Assembly: GCA_947452295.1 (NCBI GenBank)
Contig: CANGCK010000033.1
Span: 1-38,131, forward strand
Source of the DNA: Sphingobacteriia bacterium
Lineage (GTDB): Bacteria; Bacteroidota; Bacteroidia; Chitinophagales; Chitinophagaceae
Direction: 5' to 3'
Length of the DNA: 38,131 nt
Below the pieces are notes generated by a model. The model was not told where the DNA came from. It saw only the letters and a list, made by a program, of their open reading frames with translations, and searched no databases. Made by a program: the position numbers and the translations under genes. Positions 7,548-15,200 of the stretch are shown here, piece by piece. Numbering within the stretch: position 1 is the first letter of the stretch; every line of letters starts with the position of its first letter.

Positions 7548-8420
7548 TTACAATTCATAATTATACAAATTTTTGTATTCAATCATATAATTCTTCATTT
7601 CATCGATCATCATCTTATATGTTGGAACAATTATTTGATAAGAAGTATTCGTATTTAAAAGAGATTTGTCTATTGTATAATTATCATACTCTTCAATCAA
7701 TAAATCGTTTTTATTGAAAGCAGTTTTAAATATTTGGAGTAGTGAGAATTTATCTATTTTACTGTTATTAGTAAGATGAACCAACCCACACATTTCAAAA
7801 TGACTATTTAAAACACCATAAATGAATTTAGCTAACTCAAATGTAGTAACCCCGCTCCAATAAGCTTTTGAGTATCCTTTAATAGGCGACTTTTGTAATA
7901 AGAACCAATGAAGCAACCCAATGCCACTAGCATTTAATTCAGGACCTATAATAGAGGTTCTAATAGTTAGGTCTTTAGCATTATTAATTTCGCCTATTGC
8001 TTTTGTTTGAGCATAATAGCCAATTCCGTCTTTAAAATCTGTTTCAATATAAGCGCCTTTTTTGCCAGAAAATACACAATCAGTACTAATATGAATTATT
8101 TTTGTTACTGTATTTTTTGTTATACTTTCTAAAAAATGGGGTAAATAAGCATTAATTAAAATAGCTAAGTCTGGATTTTCTTCTGCAGTTTTATTTAAAA
8201 TGCCAATGCAATTAATAATACAATGTGGTTGCAATTGATTAATCAATTCTTCTACTCCAGCAAAATCTGTAACATCTAATAGATAATTGGGGGTTGTATA
8301 TTTATTAGAACGTGCAACATCATGAATTTCAAACTGAAGTGGGTATGACTGTAAATAACTTTTAATAACATGCCCTGCCATACCTGCAGAGCCAAGTATT
8401 AATATTTTTTGTTTATTCAT
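7548..8420 (-). CDS. RmlD-like NAD(P)-dependent reductase in the FnlB position
   Basis: Its place between fnlC and the WbuB-like transferase implies the C4 reduction that follows FnlA in UDP-L-FucNAc synthesis. The 290-aa protein is a single RmlD/RfbD-type SDR: LGSAGMAGH (9-17), INCIGI (69-74), HISTDCVFSGKKG (110-122) and YYAQTK (135-140) with Tyr136/Lys140. Classical FnlB/WbjC/Cap5F proteins are about 370 aa with a C-terminal cupin that takes part in epimerisation. Here no cupin is present: the sequence ends after the SDR C-terminal helices. Either FnlA does all the epimerisation or another protein helps. Its start overlaps the end of fnlC by four bases (ATGA), a sign of translational coupling. 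A dTDP-4-dehydrorhamnose reductase would be the alternative reading, but no rml genes accompany it. Confidence 0.75.
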   Translation of the reverse strand: MNKQKILILGSAGMAGHVIKSYLQSYPLQFEIHDVARSNKYTTPNYLLDVTDFAGVEELINQLQPHCIINCIGILNKTAEENPDLAILINAYLPHFLESITKNTVTKIIHISTDCVFSGKKGAYIETDFKDGIGYYAQTKAIGEINNAKDLTIRTSIIGPELNASGIGLLHWFLLQKSPIKGYSKAYWSGVTTFELAKFIYGVLNSHFEMCGLVHLTNNSKIDKFSLLQIFKTAFNKNDLLIEEYDNYTIDKSLLNTNTSYQIIVPTYKMMIDEMKNYMIEYKNLYNYEL

Positions 8421-9541
8421 GCTTTATTCCAAATTACCCGATTTACAATTCCTGTATAACTTTGTATGATTCTAATAATTCTGTGTGAAACATCTTTGAT
8501 TAGGTATTCGTCGGGAAGAGTCATTGTATTCGCATCATATGTATTCAGTGCAACTTCTAATGCATTTAATACTTCATCACTTTTAATTCCACCTAAAACC
8601 ACAGTACCCGAATCAATTGCTTCTGGTCTTTCAGTACTAGTTCTTATACTTACTGAAGGGAAATTCATCATTGCAGACTCTTCACTAATTGTACCACTAT
8701 CCGATAAAACACAAAGGGCATTTTTTTGTAAATGTACATAATCAAAAAAGCCTAATGGTGGAATATTAGAAATCAATGGATGAAATTGAATGTCTTTTTC
8801 GACTATCTTTTTTTGAGTACGGGGATGTGTTGAAAAAATAATGGGTAATTTATATTTATCAGCAACACAATTTAACGAGCTTGCCAATGATTGAAAGTTT
8901 TCATTAAGGTCAATATTTTCTTCTCTGTGAGCACTAACTACAAAATATTTATTTGGTGTTAAATTTAATTGGGTTAATACTTTGCTGGAAAGAATTTTGC
9001 TTTCATTATTTTTCAATACTTCAAAAAGCGGGGAACCTGTAACAAAAACATGGTCTTTTCTAAAACCTTCACTTAATAAATATCTCCTAGAATGCTCTGT
9101 ATAGGTTAAATTTATATCGCTAATATGATCGGATATTTTTCTATTGATTTCCTCTGGTACATTTTGATCAAAACATCTATTACCAGCTTCCATATGAAAT
9201 ATAGGAATCTTCAATCGTTTAGCGGCAATTGTACAAAGCACACTATTTGTATCACCTAATACCAATAACGCATCGGGTTGTTCTTTCACAAAAACCTCAT
9301 AAGATTTGGCAATTACATTTCCGATTGTTTCACCAAGGTGATTACCTGCTACACCCAAAAAATAATCTGGTTTTCGTAAACCCAAATCGTCAAAAAATAT
9401 TTCATTTAAATTGTAATCATAATTTTGTCCTGTATGAACCAAAATATGATTATAATTTTTATCTGCTAACTTTATTATTTCAGCTAGACGAATTATTTCA
9501 GGTCTTGTACCTAAAACAGTAATTAATTTTAATTGAGCCAT
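8417..9541 (-). CDS. fnlC: UDP-L-FucNAc-forming C2 epimerase (WecB family)
   Basis: FnlC (WbjD/Cap5G) converts the UDP-2-acetamido-2,6-dideoxy-L-talose intermediate to UDP-L-FucNAc by inverting C2. The protein, 374 aa, has the non-hydrolysing UDP-GlcNAc 2-epimerase fold: GTRPE (11-15), VHTGQNYD (35-42), LGDTNS (95-100) and HMEAGNRCFDQNVPEEINRK (116-135). The AGNRCFD variant and the ISDINLTYTEHSRRYL stretch are what I associate with the FnlC branch rather than WecB. A serine/glycine turn SDSGTISEE near 282-290 contacts UDP in the family. It sits between fnlA (two bases upstream) and the reductase (four-base overlap). The alternative, a plain UDP-ManNAc-forming WecB, is less likely given the fnlA neighbour. 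Confidence 0.9.
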   Translation of the reverse strand: MAQLKLITVLGTRPEIIRLAEIIKLADKNYNHILVHTGQNYDYNLNEIFFDDLGLRKPDYFLGVAGNHLGETIGNVIAKSYEVFVKEQPDALLVLGDTNSVLCTIAAKRLKIPIFHMEAGNRCFDQNVPEEINRKISDHISDINLTYTEHSRRYLLSEGFRKDHVFVTGSPLFEVLKNNESKILSSKVLTQLNLTPNKYFVVSAHREENIDLNENFQSLASSLNCVADKYKLPIIFSTHPRTQKKIVEKDIQFHPLISNIPPLGFFDYVHLQKNALCVLSDSGTISEESAMMNFPSVSIRTSTERPEAIDSGTVVLGGIKSDEVLNALEVALNTYDANTMTLPDEYLIKDVSHRIIRIIQSYTGIVNRVIWNKA

Positions 9542-9543
9542 AT

Positions 9544-10536
9544 TTAGTTTGATTCGTATCCAATACTATTTAATAATTTAATAAGTTCTTCTTCACTTAA
9601 TCGTTTTGTATTATGTGAATGATAATCTTCTACCTTACTTACTAATTCTGTTCCTTCCGTAAAATATTTATTATAATTCAAATCCCTATTATCTGCAGGG
9701 ACTCGATAATAATCCCCCAAGTCTTCTGCAATTAAAACCTCTTCCCTTGCCAATAGTGTTTCATATAATTTTTCAGCGTGTCTCGTTCCTATCACATTAA
9801 TTTGCTGGTTCGATTGATAAATTTTTATTAATGCTGCTGCTAATTCGCCAATAGTTGATGCGGGTGATTTTTGTACAAAGATATCTCCTGAATTTCCATT
9901 TTTAAATGCATATAATACCAATTCTACCGCATTATCTAGCGTCATCATAAATCTAGTCATATCGGGATCAGTAACTGTAAGCGGTTGATTAGATTTAATT
10001 TGCTCATAAAACAAAGGAATCACCGAACCACGAGAAGCCATTACATTTCCATAACGAGTACCAACTAAAATGGTATCACCAGAAGTTCTAGATTTAGCCA
10101 CCATTACTTTTTCCATCATGGCTTTAGATATACCCATTGCATTAATTGGATAAACCGCTTTATCGGTACTTAAACAAATTACTTTCTTTATTTTTTGTTG
10201 TATAGCTGCATTCAAAACATTTTCAGTACCCAATACATTAGTTTTAACTGCTTCAATTGGATAAAACTCACAAGAAGGAACTTGCTTTAATGCTGCGGCA
10301 TGAAAAACATAATCTACTCCACTTAAAGCAGAATAAATACTATTATAGTCTCTGACATCACCTATATAGAATTTTACTTTAGGATTTTGCAATTCAACAC
10401 GCATGTCGTGTTGCTTTTTTTCATCACGGCTAAATATTCTGATTTCTTTTATATCTGTATTTAAAAATCGCTTTAGCACTGCATTTCCAAATGAACCTGT
10501 GCCTCCTGTAATTAATAAAATGTTGTCTTTAAACAT
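9544..10536 (-). CDS. fnlA: UDP-GlcNAc 4,6-dehydratase / 3,5-epimerase (WbjB/Cap5E family)
   Basis: FnlA starts UDP-L-FucNAc synthesis by dehydrating UDP-GlcNAc at C4/C6 and inverting C5 and C3. The protein is 330 aa, soluble and close to family length. It shows GGTGSFGN (11-18), SRDEKKQHDMR (36-46), HAAALKQVPSCE (79-90) and STDKAVYPINAMGISK (123-138). The catalytic Tyr of ordinary SDRs is replaced by Met134 in M-x3-K (K138), which is normal for the FlaA1/Cap5E group. The later RYGNVMASRGSVIP is also typical. It lacks the membrane domain of WbpM. It lies 46 bp after an SDR gene and two bases before fnlC. I am confident of the family; the set fnlA-fnlC-reductase makes UDP-L-FucNAc the natural product. 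Confidence 0.92.
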   Translation of the reverse strand: MFKDNILLITGGTGSFGNAVLKRFLNTDIKEIRIFSRDEKKQHDMRVELQNPKVKFYIGDVRDYNSIYSALSGVDYVFHAAALKQVPSCEFYPIEAVKTNVLGTENVLNAAIQQKIKKVICLSTDKAVYPINAMGISKAMMEKVMVAKSRTSGDTILVGTRYGNVMASRGSVIPLFYEQIKSNQPLTVTDPDMTRFMMTLDNAVELVLYAFKNGNSGDIFVQKSPASTIGELAAALIKIYQSNQQINVIGTRHAEKLYETLLAREEVLIAEDLGDYYRVPADNRDLNYNKYFTEGTELVSKVEDYHSHNTKRLSEEELIKLLNSIGYESN

Positions 10537-10582
10537 TTAAATAGGTTTTATTGAGAATTTGTAATTTATTGCTGTCATTCTA

Positions 10583-11431
10583 TCATGCCTCTGCATGTAA
10601 TAATTCAGTTAGCCCAGCTTCCAAATTGATGTTGGGCTTCCAATTTAATATTTTTTTTGCATTCGATATATCTGCAATTGTATTCATAATTTCATCTCTT
10701 CTCCTTTCATCGGATGAAAATACATTTAAATTAGTTTTAACTATTTGTTGCATTAACTGTATTAATTCTGCCACAGAATAACTTTCACCTGAACCAATAT
10801 TAAAAATATTGAAGTTTTTTATTACTGGTATTGCTGCGATTATAGCATTTACCAAATCAGTAATATACACATAATCTCGCTTAGGATTTAAATCCTTAAT
10901 ATGAATATCTTCGCCATTTTTAATTTGTTGAACTAATAAGGGGACTAAAAAATCCTTTGATTGTCCAAGGCCATATACATTGAATGGCCGTAATATTGTA
11001 ACATCAATTTCAAAACTATTCGCGTAAAATTTACATGCTTCTTCAGCCATTTTTTTAGACAATGCATACGGATTTGGTGTAACTAACCCAGCAGTTTCAG
11101 GAATTGGCAATGAAATAGGGTTGCCATATAAATATGAACTCAAATAAATTAATTTAGCATTGTGCTTTTTACAAAAATTTAATGCGTTCACTGTTCCCAT
11201 TAAATTACACTGAATAAATTCTTCCGGACATTTCCAGCTTGCAGGAACAAATGATTTACCTGCCAAATGAATCACTACATCGGCAGGTGGATACTGATCC
11301 CAAGTGCCAGAAACAGCAATATCACCCATTTTACTATTGGTACCATATATAGTATATGGTGTATCAACTAGTGATTTTAATAGATGTACACCAATGAATC
11401 CTGTAGAACCAGTAACCAATATTTTTAACAT
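10583..11431 (-). CDS. NAD-dependent epimerase/dehydratase (extended SDR), substrate unknown
   Basis: This 282-aa extended SDR acts on a nucleotide sugar in the cytoplasm. It shows GSTGFIG (8-14), HLAGKSF (55-61), IYLSSYLYG (95-103) with the catalytic Ser, NPYALSK (120-126) with Tyr122/Lys126, and LRPFNVYGLGQ near 147-157. KRDYVYITD near 173-181 resembles GDP-6-deoxy-mannose reductase and GalE-like proteins. It sits between a GT4 gene and fnlA, and could be a reductase or epimerase for the residue added by the neighbouring GT4. No closer assignment can be made from motifs alone. Confidence 0.8.
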   Translation of the reverse strand: MLKILVTGSTGFIGVHLLKSLVDTPYTIYGTNSKMGDIAVSGTWDQYPPADVVIHLAGKSFVPASWKCPEEFIQCNLMGTVNALNFCKKHNAKLIYLSSYLYGNPISLPIPETAGLVTPNPYALSKKMAEEACKFYANSFEIDVTILRPFNVYGLGQSKDFLVPLLVQQIKNGEDIHIKDLNPKRDYVYITDLVNAIIAAIPVIKNFNIFNIGSGESYSVAELIQLMQQIVKTNLNVFSSDERRRDEIMNTIADISNAKKILNWKPNINLEAGLTELLHAEA

Positions 11432-11446
11432 TATAAATTATATTTT

Positions 11447-12541
11447 TTATTGTGCAACAGATAATTCTAATACACTTGTTAGAGAACGCGCGTAAATAGG
11501 TATTCTGTACAATTGTTTGGCAAGCACAGCATTCTTTAACCCAATACTCGACAATCTATTTTTTTGATCAATCATTTTTATCAAGGTGCTGTTTATGGCA
11601 TCTGATAACCCATCGCCCATTTGTATACCATTCACACCATCTTTAAAAATATCTAGAATACCACTTTGGCCCGTAGTTATCACAGCACAACCTGCGGCAT
11701 AAGCTTCTAAAATTGAAATAGGTTGACCTTCAAAATAGGAAGTGGGTAAAGCAAAAACATGTGATTGAAAAAATAACTGCTGTTTTTGAGTATCGTCAAC
11801 TACTCCATGATAGGTTAAACCAGGATAATCCTTTATTTTATTTTCAAAACGCTCTTTTTGAATATCTAGTTCAAATCTTCCAGCAAAGTCGATAATTATT
11901 TGTTGTTGGAGTGCTTTTGGCAATTTTATATAAGCTGAAGCAAGTTGATCGTATCCTTTTTTATCAATCATATTGCTCATATATAAAACACGGATGGGAC
12001 CAATTGTACTGAATTTATTAATAATTTGTTCCGATTCAGCAAACAAATAGTCTAAAGCAAAATTAGGTATTGTATGAATTTTATTAGGTACTACAAATTG
12101 ATCGAATACTTCTTTATGGGATTCACCAGAAATTATTACTCCTGCAATTTGTTTAAGGAAATATTTGTTTATTCGATGTAACAAAGGATATTTATCCCAT
12201 AAAAGCCGCTTAATACTACCGCCATGTAAATGAACATAAAATCTATCTATCTTTTTAGAACAAATAGCATAAGTCAAAAGATCTTTTATATTACCTGCAA
12301 ATGATTCTGATATGGTTATATAAATCACATCTGCAGTTTTATAAACTTTTGCAATTTTCCAAAGAATACCAAGTACTTCGAAAATTCTATTAAAACTACT
12401 AAACCCCTCTTTAAAACTTGTTTTATTAAAATTTACTACAGTAACATTATGTTTTGTTGACAAGTGATCGTAAAAAACTTTTGCAGCCAAAGAATGACCA
12501 GCCAATGGAGGAGGCAAAGGTGCTATAAACAATACATTCAT
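11447..12541 (-). CDS. Glycosyltransferase family 4
   Basis: This is a GT-B glycosyltransferase of 364 aa that adds a residue to the lipid-linked unit. The N-terminal domain opens MNVLFIAPLPPPLAGHS, with the Gly-rich loop common in GT4. VHLHGGS (103-109) and the linker HTIPNFALD (156-164) follow. The C-terminal nucleotide-binding domain has IRVLYMSNMIDKKGYDQL (183-200) and the E-x7-E motif from E271 to E279 in FEGQPISILEAYAAGCAVI. These are complete, so the enzyme should be active; donor and acceptor are not visible. It lies 46 bp below the HisF-like gene and 15 bp above the SDR gene, so it may use that SDR's product. Confidence 0.88.
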   Translation of the reverse strand: MNVLFIAPLPPPLAGHSLAAKVFYDHLSTKHNVTVVNFNKTSFKEGFSSFNRIFEVLGILWKIAKVYKTADVIYITISESFAGNIKDLLTYAICSKKIDRFYVHLHGGSIKRLLWDKYPLLHRINKYFLKQIAGVIISGESHKEVFDQFVVPNKIHTIPNFALDYLFAESEQIINKFSTIGPIRVLYMSNMIDKKGYDQLASAYIKLPKALQQQIIIDFAGRFELDIQKERFENKIKDYPGLTYHGVVDDTQKQQLFFQSHVFALPTSYFEGQPISILEAYAAGCAVITTGQSGILDIFKDGVNGIQMGDGLSDAINSTLIKMIDQKNRLSSIGLKNAVLAKQLYRIPIYARSLTSVLELSVAQ

Positions 12542-12587
12542 TATCTAGGAAATTTATGCAATTACTAAAAAAAGATGACCAATAAAT

Positions 12588-13370
12588 TTATTGATCTATA
12601 CCCAACGCTTCAGTTATTAGTTTTCTTTTATCGGAAGGGCTTGGATAATTAATAAGTACAGCCTTGTATATGCCTTTAAAAACAAACAAGCTGCCTGCTG
12701 ATGCGCCTATAATCTTGAATCTTTTTATTAATTCTGCAATATCATTAATTGTTCCGGCACCACCCAAAACAGTCATCGGAACACTAACAGCATTGCGCAC
12801 CTGATCAATTAAGTTAAAATCATATCCTTTCATTACACCATCATTGTCTATGGCGTTAATCACTATTTCTCCCACGCCAAAATCTTGCATTTTTTTAGCA
12901 AAATGTATAGGATCAATACCCGTAGCTTTTAGACCATTGTGGGTGAAAACCTCGTATTGGTTATTTTTGTTCTTTTTTACATCTAACACTACAATAACAC
13001 TTTGGCTTCCTACTTTTTCGGCAATCTTAGTTATTAATGTGGGATCATTTACAGCAGCAGCACTCAAGGCAACTTTTTCTACTCCAAGACCAAAGATAGT
13101 CTTAGCTTCATCAATAGTAGTAATTCCTCCTCCATAACATAGGGGCATTCTGCATTGAGAAGCCCAATATTCTATAATTTTAAAATCGGGGCCTCTTTTC
13201 TCAACAGTAGCATCGATGTCTACAATCATCAATTCATCAACCTGCTTTTCGTTAAATATTCTTACAGCATTTATAGGATCGCCTAAATATTTTGGCGTTT
13301 TAAAGTTTACCGTTTTTACAAGCCCCTTGTTTTTAACCAATAAACACGGGATAATTCTAGGTCTAAGCAT
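12588..13370 (-). CDS. wbuZ: HisF-like cyclase-fold subunit for sugar amidination (WbuZ/HisF2)
   Basis: This 260-aa TIM-barrel protein is homologous to imidazole glycerol phosphate synthase HisF and, with the HisH-like neighbour, should produce and channel ammonia to the amidotransferase at 13983. RIIPCLLVKNKGLVKT (5-20) has Leu where histidine-pathway HisF has catalytic Asp11. The second catalytic Asp, D130 in VIVVLD, is kept, as are CYGGGI (78-83) and VLGGAGT (201-207). Loss of Asp11 together with the wbuX and wbuY neighbours marks it as a member of the polysaccharide paralogue group (WbuZ, P. aeruginosa HisF2), not a histidine gene. The start overlaps the end of the HisH-like gene by eight bases. 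In such systems an acetamido group becomes acetamidino; here L-FucNAc or the legionaminic-type acid is the likely target. Confidence 0.87.
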   Translation of the reverse strand: MLRPRIIPCLLVKNKGLVKTVNFKTPKYLGDPINAVRIFNEKQVDELMIVDIDATVEKRGPDFKIIEYWASQCRMPLCYGGGITTIDEAKTIFGLGVEKVALSAAAVNDPTLITKIAEKVGSQSVIVVLDVKKNKNNQYEVFTHNGLKATGIDPIHFAKKMQDFGVGEIVINAIDNDGVMKGYDFNLIDQVRNAVSVPMTVLGGAGTINDIAELIKRFKIIGASAGSLFVFKGIYKAVLINYPSPSDKRKLITEALGIDQ

Positions 13371-13986
13371 TAACTAAATTTGCAAAATTTTTCAATAATT
13401 GAATTCCATTTTGATGACTTTTCTCCGGATGAAATTGTACACCATAAATATTATCAGTACCAACTGCACAAGTAAAATTGCCACCATAATCTGCCATTGC
13501 CAGTATGTTATTGGCATTATTGCAATGAAAATAGTAAGAGTGTAAAAAATAAAATTGTGCATCTACATGCAGTTCATCAAATAATGAGTGATTTCCTACA
13601 GGCAACACATCATTCCAACCCATATGTGGTAAATGTGTAAGTTGCTTCATATTACTTACATCAAACTTTTTTACAGTGCCATCAATCCAACCCAAGCCTG
13701 GTAATTCACCTTCATCACTGGATGCAGCTAACATTTGCATTCCAACGCATATTCCCAAAACTGGTATTTGATTCTTTAATACTGCTCTATCAAGCGCTTC
13801 TCTCATACCAGAATTATTCAATCGTTCCATTGCATGATCAAATGCACCCACACCTGGTAAAATTAATTTAGTGGCATGTTCGATTTCAGATTTTTCTTTT
13901 GCTGCAATTGCAGGAATATTTAACTGTTTAAATACATTTAAAAATGCCTTGATATTGCCTACGCCATAATCAATAATTGTTATCAT
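13363..13986 (-). CDS. wbuY: HisH-like glutaminase subunit for sugar amidination (WbuY/HisH2)
   Basis: This class I glutamine amidotransferase (207 aa) hydrolyses glutamine to supply ammonia. The triad is complete: Cys80 in LGICVGMQML (77-86), and His186 and Glu188 in VQFHPEKS (183-190). DYGVGNIKAF (6-15) and ILPGVGAFDHAM (42-53) are standard for HisH. It forms the glutaminase half of a complex with the HisF-like protein encoded immediately downstream (eight-base overlap). Its own start overlaps the end of wbuX by four bases (ATGA), so the three are translated together. True histidine HisH is the alternative, but no other his genes are near and the wbuX neighbour settles the role. Confidence 0.88.
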   Translation of the reverse strand: MITIIDYGVGNIKAFLNVFKQLNIPAIAAKEKSEIEHATKLILPGVGAFDHAMERLNNSGMREALDRAVLKNQIPVLGICVGMQMLAASSDEGELPGLGWIDGTVKKFDVSNMKQLTHLPHMGWNDVLPVGNHSLFDELHVDAQFYFLHSYYFHCNNANNILAMADYGGNFTCAVGTDNIYGVQFHPEKSHQNGIQLLKNFANLVNA

Positions 13987-15152
13987 TTAAATGCTCTTTT
14001 TTCTAACCCTAATAATTGCATAATTCTTGTTCCTAATGTAATGAGATTACTTTTATTTTTATAATCTTTATAACATTTATTCTCCCCATTAAATAATGCA
14101 GTCAGCTCTTCAACAGTAAAGTCTAGTTTTTGAGCTACATATTCAAACTCTTGCATTAATATTTGTTCTTCCAACTCAGGCCTGCTGGTTCTTTCTAACG
14201 CAGCTTCACGAGTCATTTGATTGGTTAAAATTAAACTAGAAAAATGTGCTTTCCTACGATCGTAACCGAATTTTCGGGGCAACCAAAAGCTTTCATAAAA
14301 TCTAGTGAAGCGAGATTCATGGTGTTTGTGCGGATAGGGTGTCCAATTAAATTTTTCCTGTAATAATTTAATTACATCTGCTTTTATAAATGGCACATGA
14401 TCTAAAGGTTTAACAACTCTTACCCCATTTATGAATCGATACAATATTTTATACTTTAATATATCACATGTTGGGAAAGTTTTTAGTGGGATAGTACCAA
14501 ATTTTTTATGTATGTCATTTACATATCGCATATCTGTTTGAAAATATGCCCCCCATTCAAAAGGCTCTCGAACACATTCTGTAGAATAATTTCCCCCGGT
14601 TAATATATACTTGAATTTATGCTTAGCAGCAAAATTATACAATGAAGAAAAGAAAACTAAATCTTGGGGCAAATCTATATCTCTAACTTGCGATTTAATA
14701 AAAGCTCTCTGAAGATCTTTCATTTCGTCCCAATTAACCACTTCGGTATATAAGTCTAATCCTAATCCATCAACAATTGAATGTATATTATGCGTAGAAA
14801 TATCGGAATTCCAACCAGCATCTACATGAAATAATAGAGGTCTTAATCCGAATTTTTCTTTTGCTAAATACACCAAATAAGAACTATCTAATCCACCACT
14901 AATTCCAATTAAACAATCATGGTCTTTCCCTTCTCCTTCTTTTTTAATTTTTTCCATTATTTTCATAATGTGTGCTTCACCTCTTTCATCAGTATGCCAA
15001 TTAGGTAGAATAGTGGTGTAATAATTTTCACAGTATTCACATAAACCATTCTCATCAAACGTTATGGAGGAATCTGTTGTATCCATAATGCAATTGGTGC
15101 ATATTTGGTAGGGTCTATTGTTCACTTTAACTTTTTTGGCTGCTAAACTCAT
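13983..15152 (-). CDS. wbuX: N-acetyl sugar amidotransferase (WbuX/WbpG/PseA family)
   Basis: This is the ATP-dependent enzyme that converts a sugar N-acetyl group to acetamidino using ammonia from the HisH/HisF-like pair. From the ATG at 15152 the protein is 389 aa. Two Cys pairs, C18-x2-C21 and C38-x2-C41, look like a zinc ribbon. The PP-loop is ISGGLDSSYLVYLAK (84-98), followed by FHVDAGWNSD. C-terminal stretches such as HHESRFTRFYESFWLPRKFG fit the PseA/WbpG group. The frame extends to a TTG at 15158, but the ATG two codons later is preferred. A comparable wbuXYZ plus fnlABC set occurs in E. coli O145, whose O-antigen has L-FucNAm. Amidination of legionaminic acid, as known in Campylobacter and Legionella, is the other option. 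Confidence 0.9.
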   Translation of the reverse strand: MSLAAKKVKVNNRPYQICTNCIMDTTDSSITFDENGLCEYCENYYTTILPNWHTDERGEAHIMKIMEKIKKEGEGKDHDCLIGISGGLDSSYLVYLAKEKFGLRPLLFHVDAGWNSDISTHNIHSIVDGLGLDLYTEVVNWDEMKDLQRAFIKSQVRDIDLPQDLVFFSSLYNFAAKHKFKYILTGGNYSTECVREPFEWGAYFQTDMRYVNDIHKKFGTIPLKTFPTCDILKYKILYRFINGVRVVKPLDHVPFIKADVIKLLQEKFNWTPYPHKHHESRFTRFYESFWLPRKFGYDRRKAHFSSLILTNQMTREAALERTSRPELEEQILMQEFEYVAQKLDFTVEELTALFNGENKCYKDYKNKSNLITLGTRIMQLLGLEKRAFK

Positions 15153-15200
15153 AAACAAATAATTTTATTTTAAAATCAGGAAAAAGGGATTAACTATATT

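Noticed and set aside
12588..13986. Histidine biosynthesis hisF and hisH
   Set aside because: HisF lacks Asp11, no other his genes are near, and both overlap in frame order with a WbuX amidotransferase, so they belong to sugar amidination.
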